Origin: Halosolutus gelatinilyticus
GTDB lineage: Archaea > Halobacteriota > Halobacteria > Halobacteriales > Natrialbaceae
Direction of reading: 5' to 3'
DNA: 64,000 nt
Assembly: GCF_023028105.1 (NCBI RefSeq)
Contig: NZ_CP095491.1
Location: forward strand, 1,798,001-1,862,000
Shown: positions 28,198-37,081 of the stretch, in pieces
Layout: each line of letters begins with the position of its first letter
Numbering within the stretch: the first letter of the stretch is position 1
Position numbers and translations under genes: made by a program
Notes under the pieces: generated by a model
Database searches by the model: none
Seen by the model: only the letters and a program-made list of their open reading frames with translations
Told to the model about the DNA's origin: nothing

Positions 28198-28228
28198 TTT
28201 TTTCTCTCGGGTCAGCCTTCGGCTGACC
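28198..28228 (+). terminator. Terminator region of fusA
   Basis: Six T residues begin five bases after the fusA stop, a typical archaeal oligo-T terminator. They are followed by a perfect 8-bp hairpin (GGTCAGCC, loop TTC, GGCTGACC; 28210-28228). An A-run at 28236-28242 would serve as oligo-T for the convergent minus-strand gene. Confidence 0.6.
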
Positions 28229-28330
28229 ACTCGAGCAAAAAAGACCGTTCGCGTCTTCGACGCTCGCGGATGCAAACGGTGTATGTCACCGTATTTCTCA
28301 CCGCCAATACCCGTAACCGCTGCCAGTCCG

Positions 28331-28780
28331 TCACTCGATCGGTTCTCGCCGCTCCATCATCCCCAGCGCGCGGTAGGAGATGACGGGTTCGTCGCGCTGG
28401 TTTCGCCCGATCGTCTCCAGCGTCACGTTCCCGATCGCGGGGTACGTCTCGTTCGGCTCTTTCGCGACGAATTCGGTCTCGACGGAGAGCGTATCGCCCG
28501 GTCGAAGCGGCCGGATCCACCGGAGGTCGTCGACGCCGCGCGCGCCGGCGAACCGCCGATCGCGCATGTGGTCGACGTTCTGTCGCATGCAGAGGCAGGC
28601 GGTCTGCCAGCCGCTGGCGACGAGTCCGCCCAGAAAGGAGTCCTTCGCGGCCTCCTCGTCCAGGTGAAACGGCTGGGGGTCGTACTTCTCGGCGAATTCG
28701 ACGATCTCCTCCTTCGTGACCTCGTAGCTCCCGCAGTCGATCGTCTCTCCGACTTCGACGTCCTCGTAGTAGCGGGTCAT
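28331..28780 (-). CDS. MaoC-like (R)-hydratase/dehydratase
   Basis: 149-residue hot-dog-fold protein. The hydratase motif is visible as YDPQPFHLDEEAA (about residues 33-45), which carries the catalytic Asp and His, followed by FLGGLVASGWQTA. A RWIRPLRPGDTL segment comes next, typical of MaoC dehydratases acting on (R)-3-hydroxyacyl-CoA or related thioesters. It may contribute to fatty-acid or polyhydroxyalkanoate metabolism, consistent with the acyl-CoA ligases and thiolase elsewhere in the window. Single gene, convergent with fusA. Confidence 0.85.
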   Translation of the reverse strand: MTRYYEDVEVGETIDCGSYEVTKEEIVEFAEKYDPQPFHLDEEAAKDSFLGGLVASGWQTACLCMRQNVDHMRDRRFAGARGVDDLRWIRPLRPGDTLSVETEFVAKEPNETYPAIGNVTLETIGRNQRDEPVISYRALGMMERREPIE

Positions 28781-28941
28781 AGTCGATGAGGGTCGCGGCT
28801 TCGTATAACCTCTTGCGGGTTCGGCGTCGACCGCACGTTTCTAACTCGCGAGGGCCGGATCGAACGATCGCCCCGTCGACCGCGGATCGGCTGCCGATCG
28901 CCGGCGGCCGCCGCTTGCATGCCGCCCCGACCGCGAGCGGC

Positions 28942-29088
28942 TCAGGCCGCGAGCACCCTGGTGAAAAACGGAATCATCGCTCCGAACGCGACCAGCGCGA
29001 GCCAATACGGAAACAGATGCAGGACGCCGATAGCGAACAGCAGTCCGATGCTCGAGGCGGTTAGTTTCTGCCGGATACTGAGATACAT
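28942..29088 (-). CDS. Small hypothetical membrane protein, 48 residues
   Basis: Begins MYLSIRQKLTAS and has two closely spaced hydrophobic segments (about residues 11-24 and 26-44) around a PYW turn, ending near FTRVLAA. A TATA-like TTACGTATTCTTAC lies about 20-33 nt upstream of the ATG on the minus strand. No family is recognised. It could be a real two-helix membrane peptide; the case rests on hydropathy and promoter spacing only. Confidence 0.45.
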   Translation of the reverse strand: MYLSIRQKLTASSIGLLFAIGVLHLFPYWLALVAFGAMIPFFTRVLAA

Positions 29089-29246
29089 GATCGAGGTACA
29101 GAGTAAGAATACGTAACGCTTTCGGCGGATTCTACGAGGGGACGCTCTTGCGGTTCGGCCGGTGTCCGACGCGCGGTTCGATTCCGGCGATCGCTCGACC
29201 AGGCGCGTTCCGAAGACCCCGCTTCGAGTCCGCGATCGCGGGGCCG

Positions 29247-30626
29247 TTAGTCCCGATCGCCCGATCCGAGCGCGGCCTCGCCGACCTTCTCGTGGCCCTC
29301 GATGACTTCTTGGCCGCTCATGTACGGCCGCAGGGCCTCGGGGATCGTGATCGTGCCGTCTTCGTTCTGGTAGTACTCGAGGATGGCCACCATCACGCGC
29401 GGCAGCGCGAGCCCCGACGCATTCAGCGTGTGGAGGTATTCGGCGCTCTCGTGGCGTTCGGGACGGTAGCGCAGGCCGGCGCGGCGGGCCTGGAAGTCCT
29501 CGAAGTTCGAGGCCGACGAGACCTCGAGCCAGCGGCCGCCCTCCTCGGGGCCGTCGTCCATGTCGTCGGCGGGCGCCCAGACTTCGATGTCGTAGGTCTT
29601 CGCCGCCGTAAAGCCGAGATCGCCGGTACAGAGTTCGAGGATGCGGTAGGGAAGGCCGAGCCGGCGCAGGACCACCTCGGCTTCGTCGAGGAGTCCTTCG
29701 AGTCGATCGTAGCTCTCCTCGGGTTCGACGAAGTTGACGAGTTCGACCTTGTTGAACTGGTGGACGCGGACGATGCCCCGGGTTTCGGTGCCGTGCTCGC
29801 CGGCCTCGCGCCGGAAGTTCGGAGTGTAGGCCTGGTGTTTCAGCGGGAGATCCTCCTTGAGGAGGATGTCGTCGGCGTACATGTTGGTGACGGGCACCTC
29901 GGCGGTGGGACAGAGCCAGAGGTCGTCGTCCTCGTACTCCTCGTCGTTGCTCCCGCCCAGGCGGTAGGCGTCGTCGGTGAATTTCGGGAACTGCCCCGTG
30001 CCCCGCATGGCTTCGCTCTTGACGGGCACCGGCGGGAAGAGGTCGACGTAGCCCTGCTCGCGGTGGATGTCCATCATGAACTGGATCAGGGCGTGTTCGA
30101 GGCGCGCACCGTCGCCTTTCAGGAAGTAGAAGCCGGCTCCGGTCGTCTTCGCGCCGCGGGCCTCGTCGATGATGTCTAGTTCTTCCCCCAGATCGTAGTG
30201 CGGGGTGACCGCCGCCGGCAGCTCCCGCAGGTCGTCGAAGCCCCAGCGGCGATCCTCGACGTTGTGGCGTTCGTCGATCCCCAGCGGAACGCTTTCGTGA
30301 GGGATCTGGGGGATCTCGAGCATGCGCTGATCCAGTTCCGCCTTCAGTTCGGCGGCCTCGCTCTCGACGTCCTCGATCTCCGATTTCAGGTCCTTCGATC
30401 GCTCGATTGCCTCCTGGCGCTCCTCGTCTTTCCCCGCGGCGACCAGTTTTCCGATCCGCTTGGTGACCTGGTTGCGATCGTGGCGCAGTTCGTCGCCGCG
30501 GGCTTTCAGTTCCCGCCAGCGCTCGTCCAGATCGATGAGTTCGTCGAGGTCGACGTCGGCACCTCGGTTCTCGAGGGCGTCTCGAAGTACCTCGGTGTTC
30601 TCGCGCAGATAGGTCCGATCGATCAT
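29247..30626 (-). CDS. serS: Seryl-tRNA synthetase
   Basis: 459-residue class II synthetase charging tRNA-Ser. The N-terminal coiled-coil arm that contacts tRNA covers about residues 30-110 and is Lys/Glu/Arg-rich. Motif 2 is seen as NFRREAGEHGTETRGIVRVH and motif 3 as GLALPRVMVAILEYYQ near the C-terminus; WLEVSSASNFEDFQARR also matches the bacterial-type SerRS used by haloarchaea rather than the rare methanogen form. Length is normal and the ATG at 30626 matches the family N-terminus MIDRTYLREN. Confidence 0.96.
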   Translation of the reverse strand: MIDRTYLRENTEVLRDALENRGADVDLDELIDLDERWRELKARGDELRHDRNQVTKRIGKLVAAGKDEERQEAIERSKDLKSEIEDVESEAAELKAELDQRMLEIPQIPHESVPLGIDERHNVEDRRWGFDDLRELPAAVTPHYDLGEELDIIDEARGAKTTGAGFYFLKGDGARLEHALIQFMMDIHREQGYVDLFPPVPVKSEAMRGTGQFPKFTDDAYRLGGSNDEEYEDDDLWLCPTAEVPVTNMYADDILLKEDLPLKHQAYTPNFRREAGEHGTETRGIVRVHQFNKVELVNFVEPEESYDRLEGLLDEAEVVLRRLGLPYRILELCTGDLGFTAAKTYDIEVWAPADDMDDGPEEGGRWLEVSSASNFEDFQARRAGLRYRPERHESAEYLHTLNASGLALPRVMVAILEYYQNEDGTITIPEALRPYMSGQEVIEGHEKVGEAALGSGDRD

Positions 30627-30862
30627 TGCTCGTGCGTTCTTTGCGCCCGTCCAAAACCGTGTCGGAAGCTATCGTCGCAGTAAATCGGCGCCCGTCGGTC
30701 GGTTGATCGCGAGTGAGGGGGTCCGTGTCTCTTGCGAGCGTTACGAACACCGCTCGCTATCCGCCGATCGTCTCTGAACGAGATCGAACCGGCGGTCCCA
30801 CGTCCTGCTACTTGCAATCAGGGCGGGAAACGCTTTTTTGCCGAGCATGGCTCTGTTAGGGT

Positions 30863-32068
30863 ATGGACCCGCTCGAGGGCGAGGCGTCGGTACCGATCGA
30901 GTACGAGCCCGTCAACGTCAAGGACGTGCTCGTCGAGATGAAGGACACGGCGGAGCTGCTGATCGACCTCTCCTACTCGGCTGTGCTCCACTCGAGCGAG
31001 GACATCGCCGCGGAGGTGCTCCGGCTCGAAGAGCAGATGGACGTCCTCGAGATGCGAGCGCGGATGGGACTGATGATGGCGACTCGGAGCCCGGACGACG
31101 CCGAACGGCTCGCGCCGGTACTCGGCATCGTCGCCGCCGCGGACGGAATCAGCGACGCCGCCGGCGACATCGCGAAGGTCGTCCTCGAAGACATCGGTCT
31201 GCCGGAGGCGATGCGGGCGGCGCTGCCGGACGCCGTCGAAACGCTCGTTCGCGGCGTCGTCGCCGCCGACTCGCCGTACGCCGATCGGACGCTCCAGGAT
31301 ATCGACCTCGAATCGGAGACCGGGGTGCGCGTGATCGCGCTCCGCCGGGGCGACGACTGGCTGTTGAACCCCGGTCCGAAGACTGTCATCCGATCGGAGG
31401 ACGTGGCGCTGCTTCGGGGGCCCGACGTTTCGATACCGGACGTCTACGAGACGCTGACGGGTTCGGAGTACGAACCGCCGACCGCGGCCGCGCCCGACAT
31501 CGAGGACCTGGAACGAGCGGTGGACACGATCGTCCACATGAAGAACCTCTCGGAGCTGGCGGTCGACCTGGCCTACAGCGCCGTCCTGTTCGACAGCGAG
31601 GCGCTCGCCGAGGAGGTCCGCAATCTGGAGGTCGAGGTCGACGCGCTCGAATCGCGGTTCGAGGCGTGGACGCTCCGGGCGGCCGCCGACGCCGCGGATC
31701 CGGTTACCCTCCGCGGGCTGATCCACCTCGGCAGTTCGACGGAGGTCATCAGCGACGCGGCGGTCGACATCAGCGAGGGGGTCCTCCGGGACATCGAGGT
31801 CCACCCCGTCGTCGGGATGGCCGTCGAGGAGAGCGACGAGATCATCACCCGCGTCGCGGTCGAGTCGGGCAGCGACTTAGACGGCGTCGCGATCGTCGAC
31901 GGCCTGCCGGATACCGACACGACGATGTCGGTGATCGCGATCCGTCGACCGGAGGACGGCTGGCTGTTGGTCGGCGACGCCGACGCGGAGATCCAGGGCG
32001 GCGACGTGCTGATCTCCAAGGGGACGAGGACGGCGGCCGCGGCGTTCGAGGAACTGGCGCAGGTCTGA
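30863..32068 (+). CDS. Tandem PhoU / RCK_C (TrkA-C) regulatory protein
   Basis: 401 residues made of two repeats, each a helical PhoU-like bundle (about 15-125 and 210-305) followed by an RCK_C/TrkA-C ligand-binding module (about 140-190 and 310-390). Parallel signatures are LLIDLSYSAVLHSSEDIA and LAVDLAYSAVLFDSEALA in the bundles, and VRVIALRRGDDWLLNPG and MSVIAIRRPEDGWLLVGD in the RCK_C parts. Such proteins gate cation transporters. The MgtE halves at 46-47 kb or the antiporter at 44 kb are candidate partners, though not adjacent. Its 3' end is duplicated at 33167-33284. Confidence 0.8.
   Translation: MDPLEGEASVPIEYEPVNVKDVLVEMKDTAELLIDLSYSAVLHSSEDIAAEVLRLEEQMDVLEMRARMGLMMATRSPDDAERLAPVLGIVAAADGISDAAGDIAKVVLEDIGLPEAMRAALPDAVETLVRGVVAADSPYADRTLQDIDLESETGVRVIALRRGDDWLLNPGPKTVIRSEDVALLRGPDVSIPDVYETLTGSEYEPPTAAAPDIEDLERAVDTIVHMKNLSELAVDLAYSAVLFDSEALAEEVRNLEVEVDALESRFEAWTLRAAADAADPVTLRGLIHLGSSTEVISDAAVDISEGVLRDIEVHPVVGMAVEESDEIITRVAVESGSDLDGVAIVDGLPDTDTTMSVIAIRRPEDGWLLVGDADAEIQGGDVLISKGTRTAAAAFEELAQV
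31951..32068 (+). repeat. Direct repeat, left copy (PhoU/RCK_C gene 3' end)
   Basis: The last 118 bases of the PhoU/RCK_C gene, including its stop codon, recur in diverged form at 33167-33284. The lipoprotein gene lies between the two copies. This copy encodes EDGWLLVGDADAEIQGGDVL and stays in frame to the stop. Confidence 0.75.
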
Positions 32069-32227
32069 GGCTCCGGAACACCGTCTTCGATGGGCACACC
32101 GACGCCCGATTCCGATCGCCCCGGCCGATCGGTTGGCACCTGTGAGATGCCGCGCCCGGCGACGTTTCTGCCGGACCAGTTCAGACAGAAAACACTTGTA
32201 CGTGGCCGATCACGTGCGGTCTATCAA

Positions 32228-33154
32228 ATGGGGCCGTCGCTACGACGAAGACAGGTGCTCGGCGGCGTTGCCGCCGTCGTTTCTGCAACGCTGGCCGGTT
32301 GCGGGTGGCACGGCCCGTCGCTGGAGATGCGGGAGGCGACCGATTCCGACCTGCTCTCCGGAACGGTCAGGTCGATCCCGTCCGGCGCCACGTCCGACAG
32401 GTTTCGACCGATCGTCGAGACGATCGAAAACGGGACGGCAGACTTCCACAGTCGTTTTCCGCGCCCGGTCGTGGAACCTGCACAGCCGGTCGTCGCCCCG
32501 CTGGTCGGACCGCCGATCGAGTACGAGGGAACCTACTATAAGCTCCTGCTGACGAAGACCGTCGAACGGACGCTGACGGCGGTCGAGGTCCTGATCGGAT
32601 CGGCGGAGACGTCGTCCAACGATAGCGCCAACGCGGTCGAATACGACGGACTTCCCGCGGTAGACGGAGCGAACCTCGCCGACGAACTCCCGACGGAGAC
32701 CGGGGAGCGGGATAACGTGTCGGTTCACATCCTCTACGACGAACGAGAGGCGAACGCGTCGATGCTCGTTTCGGAACCCGACTACGACGCGATCGTTCGA
32801 AACGGCCGACGGTACTCGATCGACGTCACCGGTGTCACGGACCGACGGGGGTACACCTACCACTACGAGGCCGACCGCGTCGCATCGACGGACGACGAAT
32901 TCTTGCGGTGGCTCCGAGACCGGTACCGATACGAGTTGCGCGGACTGTCGGAGACTGAGCGGGACGTCGTCGACGAGGCGATCGCGGAACACAGGTACGC
33001 CGGGAGCGAGAGCGACGACGCATTCGTATCGTTGTGCGAACGACTTCTCTCGGAACCCGCGATCGACCGGGAGGACGGATACGGGGAGTGGGTCGTCCGA
33101 TACGACGGTAGCGAGTACGTGGCGGAACTCAACGCACCGCCGTCGTTTCACTGA
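32228..33154 (+). CDS. Tat-exported lipoprotein, function unknown
   Basis: 308 residues. The N-terminus LRRRQVLGGVAAVVSATLAGC is a twin-arginine signal with a lipobox whose Cys (about residue 25) would be lipidated, so the protein is anchored outside the membrane. The mature part is acidic, with no recognised domain; it contains a RYSIDVTGVTDRRGYTYHYE stretch and a C-terminal WVVRYDGSEYVAEL. The ATG at 32228 puts the signal at the N-terminus; the frame upstream is not signal-like. The whole gene sits between two copies of the PhoU gene's 3' end, which suggests insertion. Confidence 0.7.
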   Translation: MGPSLRRRQVLGGVAAVVSATLAGCGWHGPSLEMREATDSDLLSGTVRSIPSGATSDRFRPIVETIENGTADFHSRFPRPVVEPAQPVVAPLVGPPIEYEGTYYKLLLTKTVERTLTAVEVLIGSAETSSNDSANAVEYDGLPAVDGANLADELPTETGERDNVSVHILYDEREANASMLVSEPDYDAIVRNGRRYSIDVTGVTDRRGYTYHYEADRVASTDDEFLRWLRDRYRYELRGLSETERDVVDEAIAEHRYAGSESDDAFVSLCERLLSEPAIDREDGYGEWVVRYDGSEYVAELNAPPSFH

Positions 33155-33166
33155 CGGCGTCGCGTT

Positions 33167-33284
33167 GAGGGAGGGCTGGCTGCTGGTCGGCGACGCCGAC
33201 GCCGAGATTCAAGGCGGCGACGCGCTCATCTCGAAGGGGAACCCGGACGGCCGCCGCGTCGTTCGAGGAACTGGCCAGGCCTGA
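33167..33284 (+). pseudogene. Direct repeat, right copy: remnant of PhoU/RCK_C gene 3' end
   Basis: Encodes EGWLLVGDADAEIQGGDALI, as in the gene that ends at 32068, then shifts frame within the last 40 bases, although the final nucleotides (TTCGAGGAACTGGC) are still recognisable. No upstream portion of the gene is present. It is a non-functional remnant left by duplication or by insertion of the lipoprotein gene. Confidence 0.75.
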
Positions 33285-33424
33285 CCGGGTATCGAAGTCG
33301 AACTCGACGATCGTCTCGCGGCGACGATTTCTGCCGACGCTTTCGCGGTGCTTTCTCGCTTCCGAGCCACGCGCATACAGGCGTCGAACGCAAGCCCGTC
33401 GTGGTCGTAGCGAGGTGACGAACC

Positions 33425-34528
33425 ATGACCGACGAACTGAAGCCCCTCGACGAACAGGTGATCGTGATTACCGGCGCGTCGTCGGGCATCGGACTGGCGA
33501 CCGCGCGGATGGCCGCCGATCGCGGCGCGACGGTGGTCGCCGCCGCTCGGAGCGAGGACGCGTTGCGGAAGTTGACCGACGAACTCGCCGCCGAGGGCGG
33601 CGAAGCGACGCACGTGGTCGCCGACGTTCGGGATCGCGACGACGTACGCGAGATCGCGCGGGTCGCCGAGGAGGAGTTCGGCGGCTTCGACACGTGGGTT
33701 AACGGGGCGGCCGTCTCCATCTACGGCAGGCTCGACGACGTTCCGATCGAGGAGATGCGCGATCAGTTCGACGTCAACGTGTGGGGTCTGCTGTACGGGT
33801 CGCTGGAGGCCGCCGAGCACCTGCGTGACCGCGACCGAGAGCCGGACCGCGGCGGAGCCATCATCAACATCGGGAGCATCGTCTCCGAGCGCGCGATCCT
33901 CCTGCAGGGGAGCTACTCGGCGTCGAAACACGCCGTCAAGGGCTTCACCGAGGCCCTCAGGATGGAACTCGAGCGGGAGGACGCGCCGGTGTCGGTGACG
34001 CTCGTCAAACCGAGCGCGATCGACACGCCGTTCCCGGAGCACGCCAAAAACCACATGGACGAGGCGGCGACCCTTCCGGCGCCGGTCTACGCGCCGGAGA
34101 CGGTCGCCCGGGCGATTCTCCACGCCGCGGAACACCCCCAGCGCGAGGTGACCGTCGGCGCCGGCGGGAAGCAGATGACGGTCCTCGGCGAGGCCGCCTC
34201 GCGGCTGATGGACAAACTCATGGAGACCGTCTTCTACCGCGAGCAGCGAAAGGACGAGCCGCCGCGCGATATCGCCGATCGAAGCGGCCTCGACGAACCG
34301 GCCGGCGAACTTCGGGAACGCGGCGGCTACGACGGCCGCGTCGCCGAGTCGAGCCTCTACACCAGCCTTCGACAGCGCCGGGAGGTGCCGCGATCGGTCG
34401 CCCTCGGCGTGGGGCTCGCGGCGACGGCGGCGTACGCGGGATACAGGATGCTCAGGAACGGCGACGAAGCGGACGATGCAGATTCCCGGTCGGACGATCG
34501 ACGGATCGCCCGGCAGATCCGGACGTAA
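33425..34528 (+). CDS. Short-chain dehydrogenase/reductase with C-terminal extension
   Basis: 367 residues. The first 250 form an SDR: TGASSGIG nucleotide-binding motif at about 16-23, NxAA-type WVNGAAVS, catalytic S151, Y164 and K168 (YSASK). The product would be an NAD(P)-dependent oxidoreductase of unknown substrate. A further 110 residues follow, with one hydrophobic segment near residue 320 (VALGVGLAATAAYAGY) that could anchor it in the membrane, and a charged tail. This extended form is common among SDRs annotated in haloarchaea and actinobacteria. Confidence 0.88.
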   Translation: MTDELKPLDEQVIVITGASSGIGLATARMAADRGATVVAAARSEDALRKLTDELAAEGGEATHVVADVRDRDDVREIARVAEEEFGGFDTWVNGAAVSIYGRLDDVPIEEMRDQFDVNVWGLLYGSLEAAEHLRDRDREPDRGGAIINIGSIVSERAILLQGSYSASKHAVKGFTEALRMELEREDAPVSVTLVKPSAIDTPFPEHAKNHMDEAATLPAPVYAPETVARAILHAAEHPQREVTVGAGGKQMTVLGEAASRLMDKLMETVFYREQRKDEPPRDIADRSGLDEPAGELRERGGYDGRVAESSLYTSLRQRREVPRSVALGVGLAATAAYAGYRMLRNGDEADDADSRSDDRRIARQIRT

Positions 34529-34706
34529 CCGGTCTCGGCGGGGCGCGAACCGTTCGGGGGACGTGCTGTCGGGAGCTCCGCGGATCCGGGCCATCGACGC
34601 CCCGAACCCGAACGGAATCAGACTGGTCGCACGCCGGGCGGTGACGGAACGCCTGTTGAGACGCATAACCAACTTCTTTTATCGGTATCACGTCGCTGGG
34701 TGTAGT

Positions 34707-35177
34707 ATGGAACTCGACGACGTCGATCGGGGAATTCTCCATATGCTCCAGGACGACGCTCGGAACAACAGCGCCGCGGTTATCGCCGACGAGGTGGGGG
34801 TCGCGCCGAACACCGTCCGGAATCGCATCGAACGCCTCGAAGAACGCGGCGTGATAGACGGCTACTACCCGCACATCGACTACGAACGGGCGGGCTATCA
34901 ACTCCACGTCATCTTCGTGTGCTCGGTCCCGATCTCCGATCGGCGCGAGTTCGCCGACGCCGCGCTCGATACCGAAGGGGTCATCCGAGTGAACGAAATC
35001 CTTTCAGGACGCGAAAACCTGGCCGTCGAGGTCGTCGGTAGCGATAGCGAGGCTATCACGGCCATCGCGAGCGAACTCGAAGCGACCGGGTGTGACATCA
35101 GCGACGAGTGGTTCCTCAGAAACACCTCCGTAAAACCGTTCAATCACTTCGGGGCCGAGGAAGTCGACGGACAATAA
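34707..35177 (+). CDS. Lrp/AsnC family transcriptional regulator
   Basis: 156 residues. An N-terminal winged helix-turn-helix (about 3-60: LDDVDRGILHMLQDDARNNS, VAPNTVRNRIERLEERGVI) is followed by an AsnC-type ligand-binding domain (about 65-145). The ATG at 34707 is preceded by the TATA-like CTTCTTTTATCGG at about 34672-34684. The upstream frame overlaps the SDR end but lacks homology. Target genes are unknown. Confidence 0.85.
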   Translation: MELDDVDRGILHMLQDDARNNSAAVIADEVGVAPNTVRNRIERLEERGVIDGYYPHIDYERAGYQLHVIFVCSVPISDRREFADAALDTEGVIRVNEILSGRENLAVEVVGSDSEAITAIASELEATGCDISDEWFLRNTSVKPFNHFGAEEVDGQ

Positions 35178-35600
35178 ATTGTCTCCCGTTCTGAAGATAT
35201 TTCATCGAGTTACTTGCGGTAATGTTCACTCCATAGGATGAAGAATGGCGCAATATTGTCTCGATTCAGTGAGTGTATACTAGATGATTAGGGTGATATC
35301 TTATATGGGACGCAGCCTTTCACAACAGCGTCTTAATGAAGAGACACATGAGAAGGGGCGGGGATAGTTGGACAGTATCCCTGGTGACTGTGGTCGATCC
35401 GGAAGTCGGTACCCGATCGACGGCCCCTCCGCCGCTGTCCGATGGAATCGAGCCCGTCTTCCCGCACCGGGCGATCGGAGTACCCGTCGGATCGTCGGTC
35501 CCCTCGTTTTGGTTCCGAACCTGTCGAGCGCTCGGTGTCGGTGGTGGGGACGGCGCAGCGGCAGATCACATCGCCGACAATCGCACGGTTGATACCTGAA
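35178..35600. other. Intergenic region without recognised gene
   Basis: 423 nt between the Lrp/AsnC gene and the CheY-like gene. The first 160 nt are AT-rich, with promoter-like patches such as GATATCTTATATGGG near 35291-35305. The remainder is GC-rich and its open frames show no conserved feature. A small RNA or leader could be encoded but nothing specific is seen. Confidence 0.4.
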
Positions 35601-36056
35601 ATGTCCCACCTACAGCGTTCCGCTGACCCGGTCCACGTCCTCATCGCCGAAGACAATCCTGGCGACGTCCGCCTCATCGAAGAGTCCTTCGAGATGATCG
35701 ACTGCGAGGCCGTGCTCCACACGGTCGCCGACGGGTACGAGGCCCTCTACTTCTTGAAGCGTCGAAGTACGGTGGAGTCGCCGCCCCTTCCTGACCTCGC
35801 CCTCGTCGATCTGGATCTGCCGGGGAAAGACGGGTGCGACGTCCTCGAAGCGATCAGGGACGATCCGCAACTGCGGCGGCTTCCCGTGATCATGCTCACG
35901 GGCTCGGACGACGAGCGGGATATCGCCCGCTGTTACGACGCGCACGCGAACGCCTATGTCACGAAACCGACAGACCCGGGCGAGTTCGTCTCGCTGGTTG
36001 AGGGGATCGAACAGTTCTGGTTCCATTCGGTGCAGCTTCCCTCGATTCCGCGATGA
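35601..36056 (+). CDS. Single-domain response regulator (CheY/Rcp1-like)
   Basis: 151-residue stand-alone receiver. Acidic residues in VLIAEDNPGD, the phospho-acceptor D70 in LVDLDLPGKDG, the Thr in IMLTGSDD and the Lys in AYVTKPTDP are all present, so it should be phosphorylatable, unlike the HalX receiver at 21033. It has the long alpha4-beta5 region and FVSLVEGIEQFWF end typical of Rcp1-like regulators paired with histidine kinases in haloarchaea. No kinase is adjacent. Confidence 0.88.
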   Translation: MSHLQRSADPVHVLIAEDNPGDVRLIEESFEMIDCEAVLHTVADGYEALYFLKRRSTVESPPLPDLALVDLDLPGKDGCDVLEAIRDDPQLRRLPVIMLTGSDDERDIARCYDAHANAYVTKPTDPGEFVSLVEGIEQFWFHSVQLPSIPR

Positions 36057-36217
36057 GGGTCCGTTCTTCTGCGAGCGATCGCTCGCCCGGAAGCCGCTCC
36101 TGACGCACGTCGCGGTGCGGCCCGCAGCCTCCGGGAACATTCCCGCGAACGTACCGGAAGCGTACCGGCGTACGGGCGGTCGGCTCCCTTCGCAGCGGCT
36201 GCGGACGGCCCGACTCG

Positions 36218-36598
36218 TCAGTACCCGTCGGGGATCGGGCTCCCGCCGTCCAACTGCTGGGGGACCTGATCGGCGTTTTCGTGAATGGACTCGAAGACGA
36301 ACGCGACCTCGGTGAATCGGGGACCGCGGTACGCGCGCAGCGGCGCCGACTCCCAGCGGACGTACTTCGCGTCGGCTAATAGCGGCAGGTGGTGGTGGTG
36401 CAACTGGATCCACAGCGCGTCGGGGTCGACGGGTCGGATCGGACTGACTGCGGCCTCCGGCAGGCGAACCGGTTCGTCGGGTGCCACCTCGAGCAGTGCG
36501 TCGACGAGCCGTCGTCGGGGCTCGGCTCGTAGCGCGTCGAACACAGTATCCCATCTATCGACGGCCTGTTCTGGCGTTGAGGGGGCACGATCTGCCAT
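36218..36598 (-). CDS. DUF7344-type winged-helix regulator
   Basis: 126 residues. The opening DTVFDALRAEPRRRLVDALLE and LWIQLHHHHLPLLADAKYVRWES segments are those of small haloarchaeal winged-helix proteins (DUF7344-like), where the histidine-rich LHHHHLP contacts the wing. No ligand domain is present. It may be a transcriptional regulator. The gene is convergent with the CheY-like gene; crcB follows upstream on the same strand. Confidence 0.7.
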   Translation of the reverse strand: MADRAPSTPEQAVDRWDTVFDALRAEPRRRLVDALLEVAPDEPVRLPEAAVSPIRPVDPDALWIQLHHHHLPLLADAKYVRWESAPLRAYRGPRFTEVAFVFESIHENADQVPQQLDGGSPIPDGY

Positions 36599-36676
36599 GG
36601 GTCGTCATACAATATCGAAGATTTAATATTTGGGGCAAGGTAGCACGGAACGTCCGCGCCGATCGTCGGGCGCGGG

Positions 36677-37081
36677 TCAGGACCCAATCGCGATCCACGC
36701 GACTCCGATCGCCGCGAGCGACAGGCAGAGATTGCCCGCCGCATTCAGGATCGCGAGGCGCCGATCGCCGCGTTCGTACAACTGGACGGTTTCGACCGAA
36801 AACGACGAGAACGTCGTGAACGAGCCGCAGGCGCCGACGCCGAGCAACTGGAGCGACGAGCCGCTCAGGCCGGCGAAGATCGCAGCGCTCAGGACGAAAC
36901 TGCCGATCGCGTTTACCGCGAGCGTCGGCCACGGATACCCCTCGCTCGAGAACTGCCGGTAGACCCAGTGGCGGCAGACGGCGCCGATCGCGCCGCCGGT
37001 GCCGACCACGTGGGCCGGCTCGGGGTCGAACGCGGCGGTTTCGGCGACAATCGCGAGCACCGCCGCAGCCGGAGCGATCAC
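36677..37081 (-). CDS. crcB: Fluoride exporter FluC/CrcB, subunit 2
   Basis: 134-residue four-helix fluoride channel. Key features are GGAIGAVCRHWVYRQF (Gly-rich start with the conserved Arg), TLAVNAIGSFVLS with the pore Asn, and GSFTTFSSFSVET with the TTFSSF Phe-box. The gene overlaps the second crcB by four bases (ATGA), so the two are co-translated and probably form a heterodimer, as is common where two copies occur. It belongs to the transcript controlled by the fluoride riboswitch at 37505-37561. Confidence 0.93.
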   Translation of the reverse strand: MIAPAAAVLAIVAETAAFDPEPAHVVGTGGAIGAVCRHWVYRQFSSEGYPWPTLAVNAIGSFVLSAAIFAGLSGSSLQLLGVGACGSFTTFSSFSVETVQLYERGDRRLAILNAAGNLCLSLAAIGVAWIAIGS

